From: an uncultured Eggerthella sp.
GTDB taxonomy: Bacteria > Actinomycetota > Coriobacteriia > Coriobacteriales > Eggerthellaceae
DNA length: 64,000 nucleotides
Assembly (NCBI GenBank): GCA_958431815.1
Contig: CAUASB010000010.1
Span: 1-64,000 of the forward strand
Direction of reading: 5' to 3'
How positions within the stretch are numbered: position 1 is the stretch's first letter; the number at the start of each line of letters is the position of its first letter. The notes below the pieces were generated by a model that worked only from the letters and a program-made list of their open reading frames with translations, was not told where the DNA came from and did no database searches. A program made the translations under genes and the position numbers. Below are positions 7,827 to 16,247 of the stretch, one piece after another.

Positions 7827-9311
7827 CTACAGCATCAGTGCGGGTACCAGGTACATCGCGGCGATGATCACGATGCCGGCAACAACGACGCCGATCCAAA
7901 TGTAGTATTCGCGGTCCATCTTCTTCTGCTCGGCGGCGCTGGGGTCGTCTGTTTCAGGGATGCGGTAGTCTGTCTTTGCGGGAACGCCGTAGTGCAGGCG
8001 GCAGCCCAGGTAGATGGCCAAGCCCAACACGCACCAGATAACGCCCGTCACGATGGCGTCGGTGCCCAGCTGGGTGAGCATCACCACGTAGATAACCATG
8101 CTCACCGGCGCACCCACCGCAATGCCCTTCACTTTGAAGGGGCGCTTCATGGCGGGCAGCTTCTTGCGCAGGCCCATGGCGGCGGCAATGCCGATTACGT
8201 AGTAGAACAAGTCGGCGAACAGGCTTACCTCGGCAATGTAATCAAGCGACGAGGTGGCAACCAGCGCAATGGTGATCACGCCCAGCACGATGATGGAAAC
8301 GTACGGCGTTTGGTAGCGCGGGTGCAGCTTGGCGAACACCTTCGGCAGGGCGCCGTCGCGTGCCATGGTGTACAGGTAGCGTGGTGGCACAGCGATGCTG
8401 GCGTTCAGAGTGGAAAAGTCGCCGCCGAAGGCAACGCCCAAGGCCAGCAGGGCCAGCGGCACGCCCAAGATGCCGGCGGTCATCATCGCCTCGGCATATG
8501 GCGCACTGGATTCTGCGATAGCGTCAAGCCCATCGGCGGGGACGATGCCCAGCAAGAACCACTGGAAGGCCGCGTTCACGATGAAGATCACGAAGGGCGA
8601 AAGGATAAGCGCACGAGGGATATTGATGTGCGGGAACTTGATTTCCTCGCCCATGGCACAGCAGGTTTCGAAGCCCGCGAAGCACCACCAGATCATGGCA
8701 ACGGCGGCGATGAACCCACCTGCGCCCATGTCGGTAAGGAAACTGGGCGTTTGCACGAAGTTGGGCAGCTGCACGCTGGGAATCATAGTAAGGAACCACA
8801 GGATGGCAACGCCCCAGAAGAAGAACATGAAGCCGTTTTGCAGGCGTCCCGTCATCTGAACGCCGCGCACGTTGGTGATGATGAATACCACCAGTGCAAG
8901 GCAGGCCAGCACCACATCGTTGATGGGCAGTTCCACGCCGAAGGCCAGGAACACTGTTTTGAAGTAGTAGCTGAACGCAAGTGCCTCGCCGCCGGTAACG
9001 GCAATGAGCGACATAACGAAGTTCCAGCCTGCCAGAAAGCCGAAGGGGCGGCTGAGTCCCAGCGACGCGTACATGTAGGTTCCACCGGCGTAGGGCAGGG
9101 CGGCACCCATTTCCGCGTACAGCAGGGCGGGGAAGATGCTGATGACCATGGCAAGGAACGTGGCCAAGATCACGCCCGATCCCATTTCGCCCACTACATT
9201 GCCGCCGGTGGTGAACAGCCCAACGCCGATAACGGTGCCCGCAGTAACGGTGATTGCCTCACGCATGCCGAAGGCACGCTTCAATTCGGTGGTTTGCGGT
9301 TCTGAAGCCAC
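7827..9311 (-). CDS. APC-superfamily amino acid permease
   Basis: A 494-residue protein with about 12-14 membrane segments. It opens with REAITVTAGTVIGVGLFTTGG, the G-rich first helix of APC transporters, followed by EMGAALPYAGGTYMYAS in TM3. It is distinct from the ArcD-like permease at 5274. The substrate cannot be read from the sequence. It is convergent with the dimethylarginine hydrolase and shares its terminator. Confidence 0.85.
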   Translation of the reverse strand: MASEPQTTELKRAFGMREAITVTAGTVIGVGLFTTGGNVVGEMGSGVILATFLAMVISIFPALLYAEMGAALPYAGGTYMYASLGLSRPFGFLAGWNFVMSLIAVTGGEALAFSYYFKTVFLAFGVELPINDVVLACLALVVFIITNVRGVQMTGRLQNGFMFFFWGVAILWFLTMIPSVQLPNFVQTPSFLTDMGAGGFIAAVAMIWWCFAGFETCCAMGEEIKFPHINIPRALILSPFVIFIVNAAFQWFLLGIVPADGLDAIAESSAPYAEAMMTAGILGVPLALLALGVAFGGDFSTLNASIAVPPRYLYTMARDGALPKVFAKLHPRYQTPYVSIIVLGVITIALVATSSLDYIAEVSLFADLFYYVIGIAAAMGLRKKLPAMKRPFKVKGIAVGAPVSMVIYVVMLTQLGTDAIVTGVIWCVLGLAIYLGCRLHYGVPAKTDYRIPETDDPSAAEQKKMDREYYIWIGVVVAGIVIIAAMYLVPALML

Positions 9312-9479
9312 GATCCCTCGTTTCTTTTCGCTGATAAAACGTTGTGTACTTTAGCACTCTACTGAACTAAAGCAAGGAGTATTTGGTGTGGAAACCGTGA
9401 TTGATGCACGTGCGATGCGTACCTGTGGCAAGGTAATTAATGCGTTCGAAACAAAACGGGTTTCGCAAGAGAGGTGTGT

Positions 9480-9797
9480 ATGCTCCCGTACTTAATGATC
9501 TGCGTGTCGGTGGTGTTCGAAGTGTTTGCCGACACGATGATGAAAGTCTCCGACGGCTTCCGGCGTAAGCTGCCCATCATCGGCGTGGTTATTGGCTACG
9601 CGGTTTCGTTCTGGATGATGTCGCACGTGCTGATGGAACTTCCTTTGGGCCCGGTGTACGCCGCATGGACGGGCCTGGGCATTGCCCTTACCGCCGTAGT
9701 GGGTCACATGCTGTGGAACGAAGGCTTCAATGCGAAGAAGATTATCGGGCTCATTGCCATTATCGTGGGCGTGGCCCTTTTGAAGTTGGGGGTGTAG
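9480..9797 (+). CDS. SMR-family transporter, first subunit of a pair
   Basis: A 105-residue, four-helix small multidrug resistance protein. The membrane glutamate lies in VSVVFEVFADT (TM1) and the segment PLGPVYAAWTGLGIALTAVVG is the SMR signature. The ATG at 9480 was chosen over a GTG at 9474 because GAGAGG ends 5 bases before it. The partner gene starts 3 bases after its stop, so the two likely form a heteromeric pump such as EbrAB or YkkCD. Substrate unknown (cationic drug, guanidinium or polyamine are possible). Confidence 0.88.
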   Translation: MLPYLMICVSVVFEVFADTMMKVSDGFRRKLPIIGVVIGYAVSFWMMSHVLMELPLGPVYAAWTGLGIALTAVVGHMLWNEGFNAKKIIGLIAIIVGVALLKLGV

Positions 9798-9800
9798 GCC

Positions 9801-10205
9801 GTGAGCGTGGCAGAAGAAGAAAAGCAGCTGGTAAAGGAAAAGGCCAAGTCGAAGCGCTTCGCGTTTGTGCTGCTGGGGATTGCTATCGTTGCCGAGGTCA
9901 CGGGCGCAATCTGCTTGAAGGCATCCGAGGGCCTAACGGTGCCCCTTCCTACGGTGATCACGATAATCGGCTACGTCACCTCGTTCACGTTGCTGGTTAA
10001 GATACTGCAGAACCTGCCGCTGGGCCTGGTGTATGGCATTTGGGGCGGCATCGGGTCGGCGGTAACCATGTTGGTTGGCGTAGTGGTGTGGAACGACCCG
10101 TTCACCGTGTTCACCGGGTTGGGCGTGCTGCTGGTTATTGCGGGCGTGTACCTGCTGAACAAGGGCACCGACGAAATCGAGGCGGCAAAGGCGCAGCAGC
10201 GGTAA
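9801..10205 (+). CDS. SMR-family transporter, second subunit of a pair
   Basis: A 134-residue SMR protein with a polar N-terminal extension of about 20 residues (charged, KEKAKSKR) before TM1. The membrane glutamate is in IAIVAEVTGA and the signature is PLGLVYGIWGGIGSAVTMLVG. The start is GTG at 9801, 3 bases after the first subunit stop. The N-terminal basic extension may help set topology opposite to the partner, as in dual-topology SMR pairs (inference). Confidence 0.87.
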   Translation: MSVAEEEKQLVKEKAKSKRFAFVLLGIAIVAEVTGAICLKASEGLTVPLPTVITIIGYVTSFTLLVKILQNLPLGLVYGIWGGIGSAVTMLVGVVVWNDPFTVFTGLGVLLVIAGVYLLNKGTDEIEAAKAQQR

Positions 10206-10296
10206 AGCTTAAGGTGACGCTTTGGCGCTGCCAAGCGCTTTCCGGTGGCTACCGTGGTTGGTAGGGTAATGCCCGATGGCTTGCAATTGCTTATTA

Positions 10297-10327
10297 GGCT
10301 GGCAGTTTACTCTGTCAGCCTTTTTTT
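10297..10327 (+). terminator. Rho-independent terminator of the SMR pair
   Basis: GGCTGGCAG pairs with CTGTCAGCC and is followed by seven T. Confidence 0.9.
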
Positions 10328-10469
10328 GTTTGATTTGGCGAACAGGCTATTCCATTCAAAAAAAATTCATGGTTGAAGCCCATGGCTCGTTTCAACCTGT
10401 TATGGCACCGCTTCCCAATGTGTTCTTGCGCTCATGCGCAAAGCGCTGCACAATACGAAATTACAGATT

Positions 10470-10575
10470 CGATGCAGGGGTGCCTGTTGCCGCATGTGCG
10501 GTGGCATGGCTGAGAGGGCGTGTGCGCCTAACCCTTTGAACCTGTCAGTTAGTGCTGGCGTAGGGAGCATCTCAG
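10470..10575 (+). promoter_or_regulatory. TPP (THI-box) riboswitch
   Basis: The conserved parts occur in order: GGGGTGCC (10477-10484), GCTGAGAG, ACCCTTTGAACCTG, then the CTGGCGTAGGGA segment ending near 10567. Thiamine pyrophosphate binding would shut off the thiM operon. A terminator hairpin follows directly and serves as the expression platform. Confidence 0.96.
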
Positions 10576-10584
10576 GTTCATTCT

Positions 10585-10619
10585 GGGGCGCCCGCTATGG
10601 CTGGCGTCCCTTTTTATTT
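10585..10619 (+). terminator. riboswitch-controlled terminator ahead of thiM
   Basis: GGGGCGCC (10585-10592) pairs with GGCGTCCC (10603-10610), followed by TTTTTATTT. It lies between the TPP aptamer and the thiM ribosome site (GAAAGGAA), so regulation is probably by transcription attenuation. Confidence 0.88.
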
Positions 10620-10637
10620 GCGTGAAAGGAACTGCGC

Positions 10638-11477
10638 ATGACAGAGATGGACCAGTTGAAGAGCGGCATCATTGAAGCAGTGGAAACCGTAAGGGCGGAA
10701 AACCCCTTGGCGGGATCGGTAACCAACGGCGTGACGATGGATTTCGTTGCCAACGCTCAGCTTGCCGTAGGCGGCAGCGCTGCCATGGTATACCTGCCCG
10801 ATGAGGGTGAGTGCCTGGTGGCGGCCGGCGGTGCCGTGTACCTGAACATGGGCACGCTTTTGCCGGTGTACGAGGAAACGCTGCCCCGCACCGCAGCTGC
10901 TGCGTTCAATGCGGGCAAGCCCTGGGTGCTCGACCCGGTAGGTATCGGCATCGGCAAGCTGCGTACCGACCTGCTGCTTCAGCTGAAGCAGTACAAGCCC
11001 GCTATCGTGCGCGGCAATGCTTCCGAGATCATTGCCCTGGCAAGCTTGTGGGAACTGGAAACGAACGCCAGCGAAGCTTCTCGTCCGCGCGGCGTCGATA
11101 GCACCGACACGGTGGATGCTGCGCGCGATGCTGCGGTTGCCCTTGCCCGCTACACGGGTGGTGCCGTTGCGGTTTCCGGCGAAGTTGACCTGGTTACCAA
11201 CGGCAAGACAGTGGCGAAGTCGCACGGCGGCTCGGCGCTGATGGAAAAGGTTACGGGCTTCGGCTGCTCGCAGGGTGGGGTGCTTGCGGTGTACGCCACG
11301 GCAACCGACCCGTTCACGGCAGCGTTGGCGGGTGTTGCCCACTACAACGTTGCGGGCGCCCGTGCCGCACAGACCGCCGATGCCCCTGCCAGCTTCAAGG
11401 TTGCCTTCATCGACGAGCTGTACCGCGCAACGGCGCAGGATATTGCCGACAACGCCCTTGAAGTTCAGGAGGCATAA
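10638..11477 (+). CDS. thiM: hydroxyethylthiazole kinase
   Basis: Phosphorylates 4-methyl-5-(2-hydroxyethyl)thiazole with ATP in thiamine salvage. The 279-residue protein has TNGVTMDFVANAQLAVGGSAAM near the N terminus, VLDPVGIGIG, the motif IVRGNASEI, and the late GFGCSQGG containing the catalytic-loop cysteine. First gene of a TPP-riboswitch operon with a thiamine-binding protein and thiE. No thiD is seen here, so HMP-P must come from elsewhere. Confidence 0.95.
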   Translation: MTEMDQLKSGIIEAVETVRAENPLAGSVTNGVTMDFVANAQLAVGGSAAMVYLPDEGECLVAAGGAVYLNMGTLLPVYEETLPRTAAAAFNAGKPWVLDPVGIGIGKLRTDLLLQLKQYKPAIVRGNASEIIALASLWELETNASEASRPRGVDSTDTVDAARDAAVALARYTGGAVAVSGEVDLVTNGKTVAKSHGGSALMEKVTGFGCSQGGVLAVYATATDPFTAALAGVAHYNVAGARAAQTADAPASFKVAFIDELYRATAQDIADNALEVQEA

Positions 11478-11479
11478 TC

Positions 11480-11797
11480 ATGAACACGCTGGTTGCCGTG
11501 GCTATTGCCCCCTTCGGCGTTGGCGATGAGCTTGCACCTGAGGTTGCCGAAGTGGTGAAGGTCATTCGCGAATCGGGCCTGCCGAACCACACGTATTCCA
11601 TGTTCACCGAAATCGAAGGCGAATGGGACGAGGTTATGCAGGTGGTGAAGGACGCCACATTCGTGCTCGCTGAAAAGGGCATTCGCACCGAAGTGGTTTT
11701 AAAGGCCGATATTCGCCCTGGTCGCACGGGCATGATGAACCGCAAGGTGAAGGCGGTAGACGAGATTCTGGAAGGCGAGGCGCAGCATGAGGAATAA
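11480..11797 (+). CDS. MTH1187-type thiamine-binding protein
   Basis: A 105-residue ferredoxin-like-fold protein of the PF01910 (YkoF/MTH1187) family: VAVAIAPFGVGDELAPEVAEVVKVI at the start and TYSMFTEIEGEWDEVMQVVK in the middle. Family members bind thiamine or its HMP moiety; whether this one transports, carries or senses it is not known. AGGAGG precedes the ATG. It starts 3 bases after thiM and overlaps thiE by 11 bases, so the three genes are one operon. Confidence 0.87.
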   Translation: MNTLVAVAIAPFGVGDELAPEVAEVVKVIRESGLPNHTYSMFTEIEGEWDEVMQVVKDATFVLAEKGIRTEVVLKADIRPGRTGMMNRKVKAVDEILEGEAQHEE

Positions 11798-12473
11798 GCT
11801 CGACATTTCCGCGTACTTGGTAATAGGCCCTGAGAACACGCTGGGCCGCCCCGTTGCCGAGGTGATTGCCCAAGCGCTTGCTGCCGGGTTCACGTGCGTG
11901 CAAATTCGTTCGAAGGAATGCTCGGCGCGCGACCTGATTCGTTACACCGCCGAAGCTGCCGATGTGATTGCCAAGGCGGGCAAGAGCGATTCGGTGGCGC
12001 TTTTGGTTGACGATCGCCTGGATGTGGTACTTGCTGCACGCGAGGCAGGTGTGAAGGTCGATGGCATCCACGTTGGTCAGACCGACATTCCCGTAGAGGT
12101 TTGCCGCAAGCTTCTGGGCCCCGATTCCATAGTGGGGCTTTCCGCCCGTGCCGACGAAATGCTGGAATACGTGAAGACGGCCGACATGAGCTTGGTGGAC
12201 TATCTGGGTGTGGGCCCCTTGCATGAAACGCCTACCAAAACCGACTGCGGTTTGGCGGCCGATGGCACCATCATCACGAAGAGCATCGACGATTTGAAGG
12301 AGCTTGCCCAGGCAAGCCCGGTGCCCATTGTGGTGGGTGGCGGCGTGAAGCTTGCCGATATCCCGCTGGTGAAGAGCACGGGCGTCGACGGGTTCTTCGT
12401 TGTTTCTGCCGTGTGCGGAGCGGAAGACCCTGAAGCTGCTGCCCGTGAGCTAGTGGAAGCTTGGGAGAGGTAA
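11787..12473 (+). CDS. thiE: thiamine phosphate synthase
   Basis: Joins HMP-PP and thiazole phosphate to thiamine monophosphate. The 228-residue TIM barrel shows FTCVQIRSKECSARDL, LLVDDRLDVVLAAREAGVKVDGIHVGQTD, the DYLGVGPLHETPTKTD phosphate loop and VVGGGV near the end. Length is normal. Last gene of the thiM operon; a terminator follows at 12541-12570. Confidence 0.96.
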   Translation: MRNKLDISAYLVIGPENTLGRPVAEVIAQALAAGFTCVQIRSKECSARDLIRYTAEAADVIAKAGKSDSVALLVDDRLDVVLAAREAGVKVDGIHVGQTDIPVEVCRKLLGPDSIVGLSARADEMLEYVKTADMSLVDYLGVGPLHETPTKTDCGLAADGTIITKSIDDLKELAQASPVPIVVGGGVKLADIPLVKSTGVDGFFVVSAVCGAEDPEAAARELVEAWER

Positions 12474-12540
12474 CGAATTAGTCCGCTCCCGTCTGCGCTG
12501 GGTGCCGCGTTAGTACTCAAGCCACCCGCTACCCTGTTCA

Positions 12541-12570
12541 AAACGGCCTGTCATACGACAGGCCGTTTTT
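12541..12570 (+). terminator. Rho-independent terminator of the thiamine operon
   Basis: AAACGGCCTGTC pairs with GACAGGCCGTTT around ATAC, followed by T residues. Confidence 0.92.
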
Positions 12571-12702
12571 CATGCGGTCGCTGCTTCAGCATTGTAAGAA
12601 GATTCGCTTTCGCGAATCGTTCAGGAAATGATTTCAGAGTGGCATTCGCACTAACGCGCCGCCCAGCGCAGGCGGGAGCTGCGAGTTCGCTTATGTGCGG
12701 AA

Positions 12703-13407
12703 TTACAACATCCCGCCAAAATTGCCGGTGGCTGCTAGTAGGGCGAACCAGATTGGGGGGATGAACAGGGCGGGGAGGAGGTTCATGGTGGAAATCTCTT
12801 TGAGTTTCAGCAGGTTTATGCCGCTGGCAAGAATCAGCAGGCCGCCGATGATGGCGATTTCCGTCATCATGCCTTCGCCCATCAGGGGCGCCAGCACGCC
12901 TGCCAGCAGGTAGATGCTGCCCTGCCAGCAGAACAGCACTACGGCGGCAAACGCGATGCCGATGCCGAAGGTGGCGCCGAACACCATGGAGGAAACGAAG
13001 TCGAGCGTTGCATTGGTAAGCAGGTATGTTTCATCGCCGTACAGCGCACTGTTGATGGGGCCCAGGATGGAAAGCGTGCCCACGCAGAACAGCATGATGG
13101 CGGTGGAAAGTCCTTGGGCGAATTCGCTGCCGTTCTTCGAACGCTTGGAAACAGCCTTCTTGAAGCGCTTTTCCAGGTCGAGCGCGGTGCCGATTACGGC
13201 ACCGATTGCCATGCTGGCAATGAACAGCACAGGATACGAGCTGTGCGGCATGTTCTGTACCACGGCATTTAGGCCCATGCCAACGGTGGCAATGCCCAGT
13301 GCGGTGAAAATTGCCTCCTGATACTTGGGCTTCAGGCCTTTCTTGGCAATGCTGCCTATGGTGCTGCCCAGCAGGATGCAGCAGGTGTTGACAATGGTGC
13401 CTAGCAT
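12703..13407 (-). CDS. DUF554-family membrane protein (YdfK-like)
   Basis: A 234-residue membrane protein of about seven TM segments. It begins MLGTIVNTCCILLGSTIG, the typical DUF554 start, and contains SILGPINSALYGDETYLLTNATLDFVSS. The ATG at 13407 is chosen over one 24 bases upstream because AGGAG lies 5 bases before it and it matches the family N terminus. The family's function is unknown. It lies downstream of the broken dtd gene in the same direction. Confidence 0.85.
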   Translation of the reverse strand: MLGTIVNTCCILLGSTIGSIAKKGLKPKYQEAIFTALGIATVGMGLNAVVQNMPHSSYPVLFIASMAIGAVIGTALDLEKRFKKAVSKRSKNGSEFAQGLSTAIMLFCVGTLSILGPINSALYGDETYLLTNATLDFVSSMVFGATFGIGIAFAAVVLFCWQGSIYLLAGVLAPLMGEGMMTEIAIIGGLLILASGINLLKLKEISTMNLLPALFIPPIWFALLAATGNFGGML

Positions 13408-13535
13408 GTACGCTCCTAAACGAATTGCCATTCAACGGTATAGGCTGCGCGTGCATCGTGCAAGGGCAAGCTTCTGAACGGCGGGAGCATAGGCTTGTTC
13501 GCGTTTAGCGACAGAGCGGCATGCTCGTTTCGCTG

Positions 13536-13992
13536 TTAGCGCTTGATAAGCTCGTCGCTGTCCAGCCAGATGGTGAAGGGTCCGTTGTTGGTAAGCTGCA
13601 CGTCCATCATGGCGCCGAACCAGCCGGTTTGAAGAGCGATGCCGTCGTTGCGAACAAGGTCGGCGAAGTACTCGTACAAGCGGTTCGCTTCATCGGGTGC
13701 CGCGCCCTTGGTGAACGAGGGACGGTTGCCCTTGCGGCAGTCGGCGTACAGCGTGAATTGGGAAACCAGAAGCACTTCGCCCTGCACATCGCGCAGGGAA
13801 AGGTTGGTTTTGCCGTTTTCATCCTCGAAGATGCGCAGTTTCGAAATCTTGTTCCACAGCTTTTCCGCCACTTCTTCTGCATTCTTCGGGGCCCACGCCC
13901 AGAAGAATGCAGAAGCCGGTGCCGATGGAATGGGCGTCTTCGCCTTCAGTGGAAACCGAAGCGGACGTTACGCGTTGGATGAGTGCTCGCAT
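13536..13992 (-). pseudogene. dtd: D-aminoacyl-tRNA deacylase with a single frameshift
   Basis: DTD removes D-amino acids from mischarged tRNA. From the ATG at 13992 the reading frame gives MRALIQRVTSASVS...GFCILLGVGPEE, the normal DTD N terminus, then goes out of frame near 13881-13889. Shifting by one base restores AEEVAEKLWNKISKLRIFED and the rest, including the active-site regions LLVSQFTLYAD and NNGPFTIWLDS, to the stop at 13536. One extra A in GAAGAATG explains the break. As written only a 111-residue fragment lacking the N-terminal third can start (GTG at 13871). It is either a real mutation or a sequencing error. Confidence 0.85.
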
Positions 13993-14098
13993 GGCGTTCC
14001 TTTCGTGTTATGACAATACAGGAGCATAAAACTATGCAGTATCGCAGCGCGGTTAGCTATGATACAAGGATATAGATAGCAGGTAAAAGGAGGGTACC

Positions 14099-14536
14099 AT
14101 GCTCGATTCGAAGATTCGCGCCTATTGTGAGGAAGACATCACCGATATACGCGGGTTCGATCGCTCGGAACTTGTTTCGGCGGAAGAGGGCCGCTTCGTT
14201 ATGCGTGCATACCCAGGGGCCGATTGCGGCAACAACATCGGCACCGTGCACGGCGGCTTTTTGCTTGCGCTGGCCGACACGGCGGGCACCGGCGCCATCG
14301 ACACGCTGGGGCGTGAAAACGCCACCATGTCGCTGAATTCGAACTTCCTGCGCCCCGCCTATACCTCCGACGAGTACTTGGAAGTTGTGGGAACGGTGCT
14401 GAAGCGGGGCAAGCGTGCGGTGGTCGCTGAAGTGGAAATAACGCGCCCCAACGGCGAGCTGTGCCTGAAGGCCACCGTCACCTCTGCGGTGTTCGATTCG
14501 TTGATTGTGGAGTTGCCACGGTTGGCAAACGTCTAG
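14099..14536 (+). CDS. PaaI-type hotdog-fold thioesterase
   Basis: A 145-residue hotdog protein with the signature NNIGTVHGGFLLALADTAGTGAI (residues 42-64), the active-site region of PaaI/YbgC-type acyl-CoA thioesterases, then MSLNSNFLRPAYTSD. AAAGGAGG precedes the ATG. It is divergent from dtd and 116 bases ahead of dapL. The natural acyl-CoA substrate is not readable. Confidence 0.88.
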   Translation: MLDSKIRAYCEEDITDIRGFDRSELVSAEEGRFVMRAYPGADCGNNIGTVHGGFLLALADTAGTGAIDTLGRENATMSLNSNFLRPAYTSDEYLEVVGTVLKRGKRAVVAEVEITRPNGELCLKATVTSAVFDSLIVELPRLANV

Positions 14537-14652
14537 CCAAGCGTTAGTTTCCAGTTCGAAATACATTGGACATATTGTGCTTTTAGAATGGTCTGGTTGA
14601 GTGATAGGTGCGTCGTTTTGCGCGGCCGCCCTGTTGGTTAAGGAGATTGTTC

Positions 14653-15873
14653 GTGGCTAAAGTCAACGAGAATTACGCTAAGTTGCCAGGCAGCTATTTG
14701 TTCGCGGAAATCGCACGTCGCACGGCGGAGTACACCGCTGCGCACCCCGAAGCGAAGATGATCAAGATGGGCATTGGCGACGTTACGCGCCCGTTGGCTC
14801 CTGCCGTTATCGAAGCCATGCATGCCGCTGTCGATGACATGGCAAGCGTTGAGCATTTCCACGGCTACGGCCCCGAGCAGGGCTACGACTTCCTGCGCGA
14901 GGTTATCGCCGAAAACGATTTCCGCGCTCGCGGCGTTGAGATCGACGTGGACGAAATCTTTGTTTCCGACGGTGCCAAGAGCGACTGCGGCAACATCGGC
15001 GACATCCTTTCCATCGACAACGTTGTTGCCGTGTGCGACCCGGTATACCCCGTATACGTGGACACCAACGCCATGGCAGGCCGCGCTGGCGAATACGACG
15101 AAAAGGCGCAGGGCTGGACGAACATCATCTACATGCCCACCACGGCCGAAAACGGCTTTGTACCGGCGCTTCCCGAAAAGGTTGCCGACGTGATTTACCT
15201 GTGCAGCCCCAACAACCCCACGGGCACGGTGCTGAACGCCGACCAGCTAAAGGTGTGGGTCGACTACGCCAACGAGCACAACTCCATCATCATGTTCGAT
15301 GCCGCTTACGAGCGCTTCATTGCCGAGGAAAACGTGCCTCATTCCATCTACGAGATCGAGGGCGCAAAAACCTGCGCCATCGAGTTCCGTTCCTTCTCGA
15401 AGACGGCAGGATTCACGGGTGCCCGCTGCGGCTATACCGTGGTGCCGAAGGAACTGGTGCGTGACGGCCAGAGCCTGAACGCCATGTGGAACCGCCGCCA
15501 GTGCACGAAGTTCAACGGCGCTTCGTACATCATCCAGCGCGGTGCCGCCGCTATCTACACCGAAGAAGGCGCGCGTCAGATCGAGGAAACGCTGGACTAC
15601 TACCGCAACAACGCCCGCGTTATCAAGGAAGGCCTTGAGCGCGCTGGCTTCCAGGTATACGGCGCGGTGAACAGCCCCTACGTATGGTGCAAGGCACCGG
15701 AAGGCATGGGTTCGTGGGATTTGTTCACCAAGCTGCTTGAAGAAGCGAACGTTATCACCACGCCGGGTGCGGGCTTTGGCCCTTCGGGCGAAGGCTATAT
15801 CCGCCTTTCCGCCTTCGGCGATGCCGAGGCAACCAAGGAAGGCGTCGCCCGTATCGAAAAGCTGTTTGCGTAA
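14653..15873 (+). CDS. dapL: LL-diaminopimelate aminotransferase
   Basis: Converts tetrahydrodipicolinate directly to LL-diaminopimelate using glutamate, a one-step route in lysine and peptidoglycan synthesis. This 406-residue PLP enzyme starts at GTG 14653, 7 bases after AAGGAG, giving MAKVNENYAKLPGSYLFAEIARR, the normal DapL N terminus. Visible: IGDVTRPLAPAVIEAMH, the CSPNNPTGT motif, and the PLP-lysine region FRSFSKTAGFTGARCGYTVVP. An upstream in-frame start at 14608 is unlikely. Single-gene unit with a strong terminator. Confidence 0.96.
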   Translation: MAKVNENYAKLPGSYLFAEIARRTAEYTAAHPEAKMIKMGIGDVTRPLAPAVIEAMHAAVDDMASVEHFHGYGPEQGYDFLREVIAENDFRARGVEIDVDEIFVSDGAKSDCGNIGDILSIDNVVAVCDPVYPVYVDTNAMAGRAGEYDEKAQGWTNIIYMPTTAENGFVPALPEKVADVIYLCSPNNPTGTVLNADQLKVWVDYANEHNSIIMFDAAYERFIAEENVPHSIYEIEGAKTCAIEFRSFSKTAGFTGARCGYTVVPKELVRDGQSLNAMWNRRQCTKFNGASYIIQRGAAAIYTEEGARQIEETLDYYRNNARVIKEGLERAGFQVYGAVNSPYVWCKAPEGMGSWDLFTKLLEEANVITTPGAGFGPSGEGYIRLSAFGDAEATKEGVARIEKLFA

Positions 15874-15895
15874 AGCTGTAAAGCCTCTTTACACG

Positions 15896-15929
15896 AAAGG
15901 CCTGCTGCGTTGTGCAGCAGGCCTTTTTT
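15896..15929 (+). terminator. Rho-independent terminator after dapL
   Basis: AAAGGCCTGCTGC pairs with GCAGCAGGCCTTT, followed by six T in all. Confidence 0.93.
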
Positions 15930-16247
15930 GTCGGTAACTGCACAGGGCTAGGGCTAGCGTTCGGTTTTCCCTCTCACCTGGTCTTTGACACGTTTTGGTG
16001 CGGTATTGATGCGCTTTGTAGGTAATAGTTACGCAGAAATAGGGGATCATTTGCTTGTTTTCCTCTGTGTGCCAAAGCGTTGTTAAGGTGCGCAGAGCTG
16101 CAGTTTGCTTGTGCTATAGGGGAGTTTCCGCCCTGCGGAGTTTGCCATTACGCCTTTCTTGCCAGGCATGATAAACATGAAATGCTTTTGCACCGCTACG
16201 GTGCCCACCTGTTTAAGTAATAAACGCGAAAGCGATAGGAGAGGCAA
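15930..16247 (+). promoter_or_regulatory. 318-base leader of the giant surface protein; candidate extended -10
   Basis: No gene is seen here. TGCTATAGG (16112-16120) could be an extended -10, leaving a leader of roughly 120 bases. GATAGGAGAGG just before the ATG at 16248 is a strong ribosome site. No riboswitch was recognised. Confidence 0.4.

Noticed and set aside
9312..9479. Possible guanidine riboswitch before the SMR pair
   Set aside because: One hairpin (CGAAAC/GTTTCG with ACGG in the loop) lies near the ribosome site, but the paired ACGR hairpins of guanidine-II and the long core of guanidine-I are missing.
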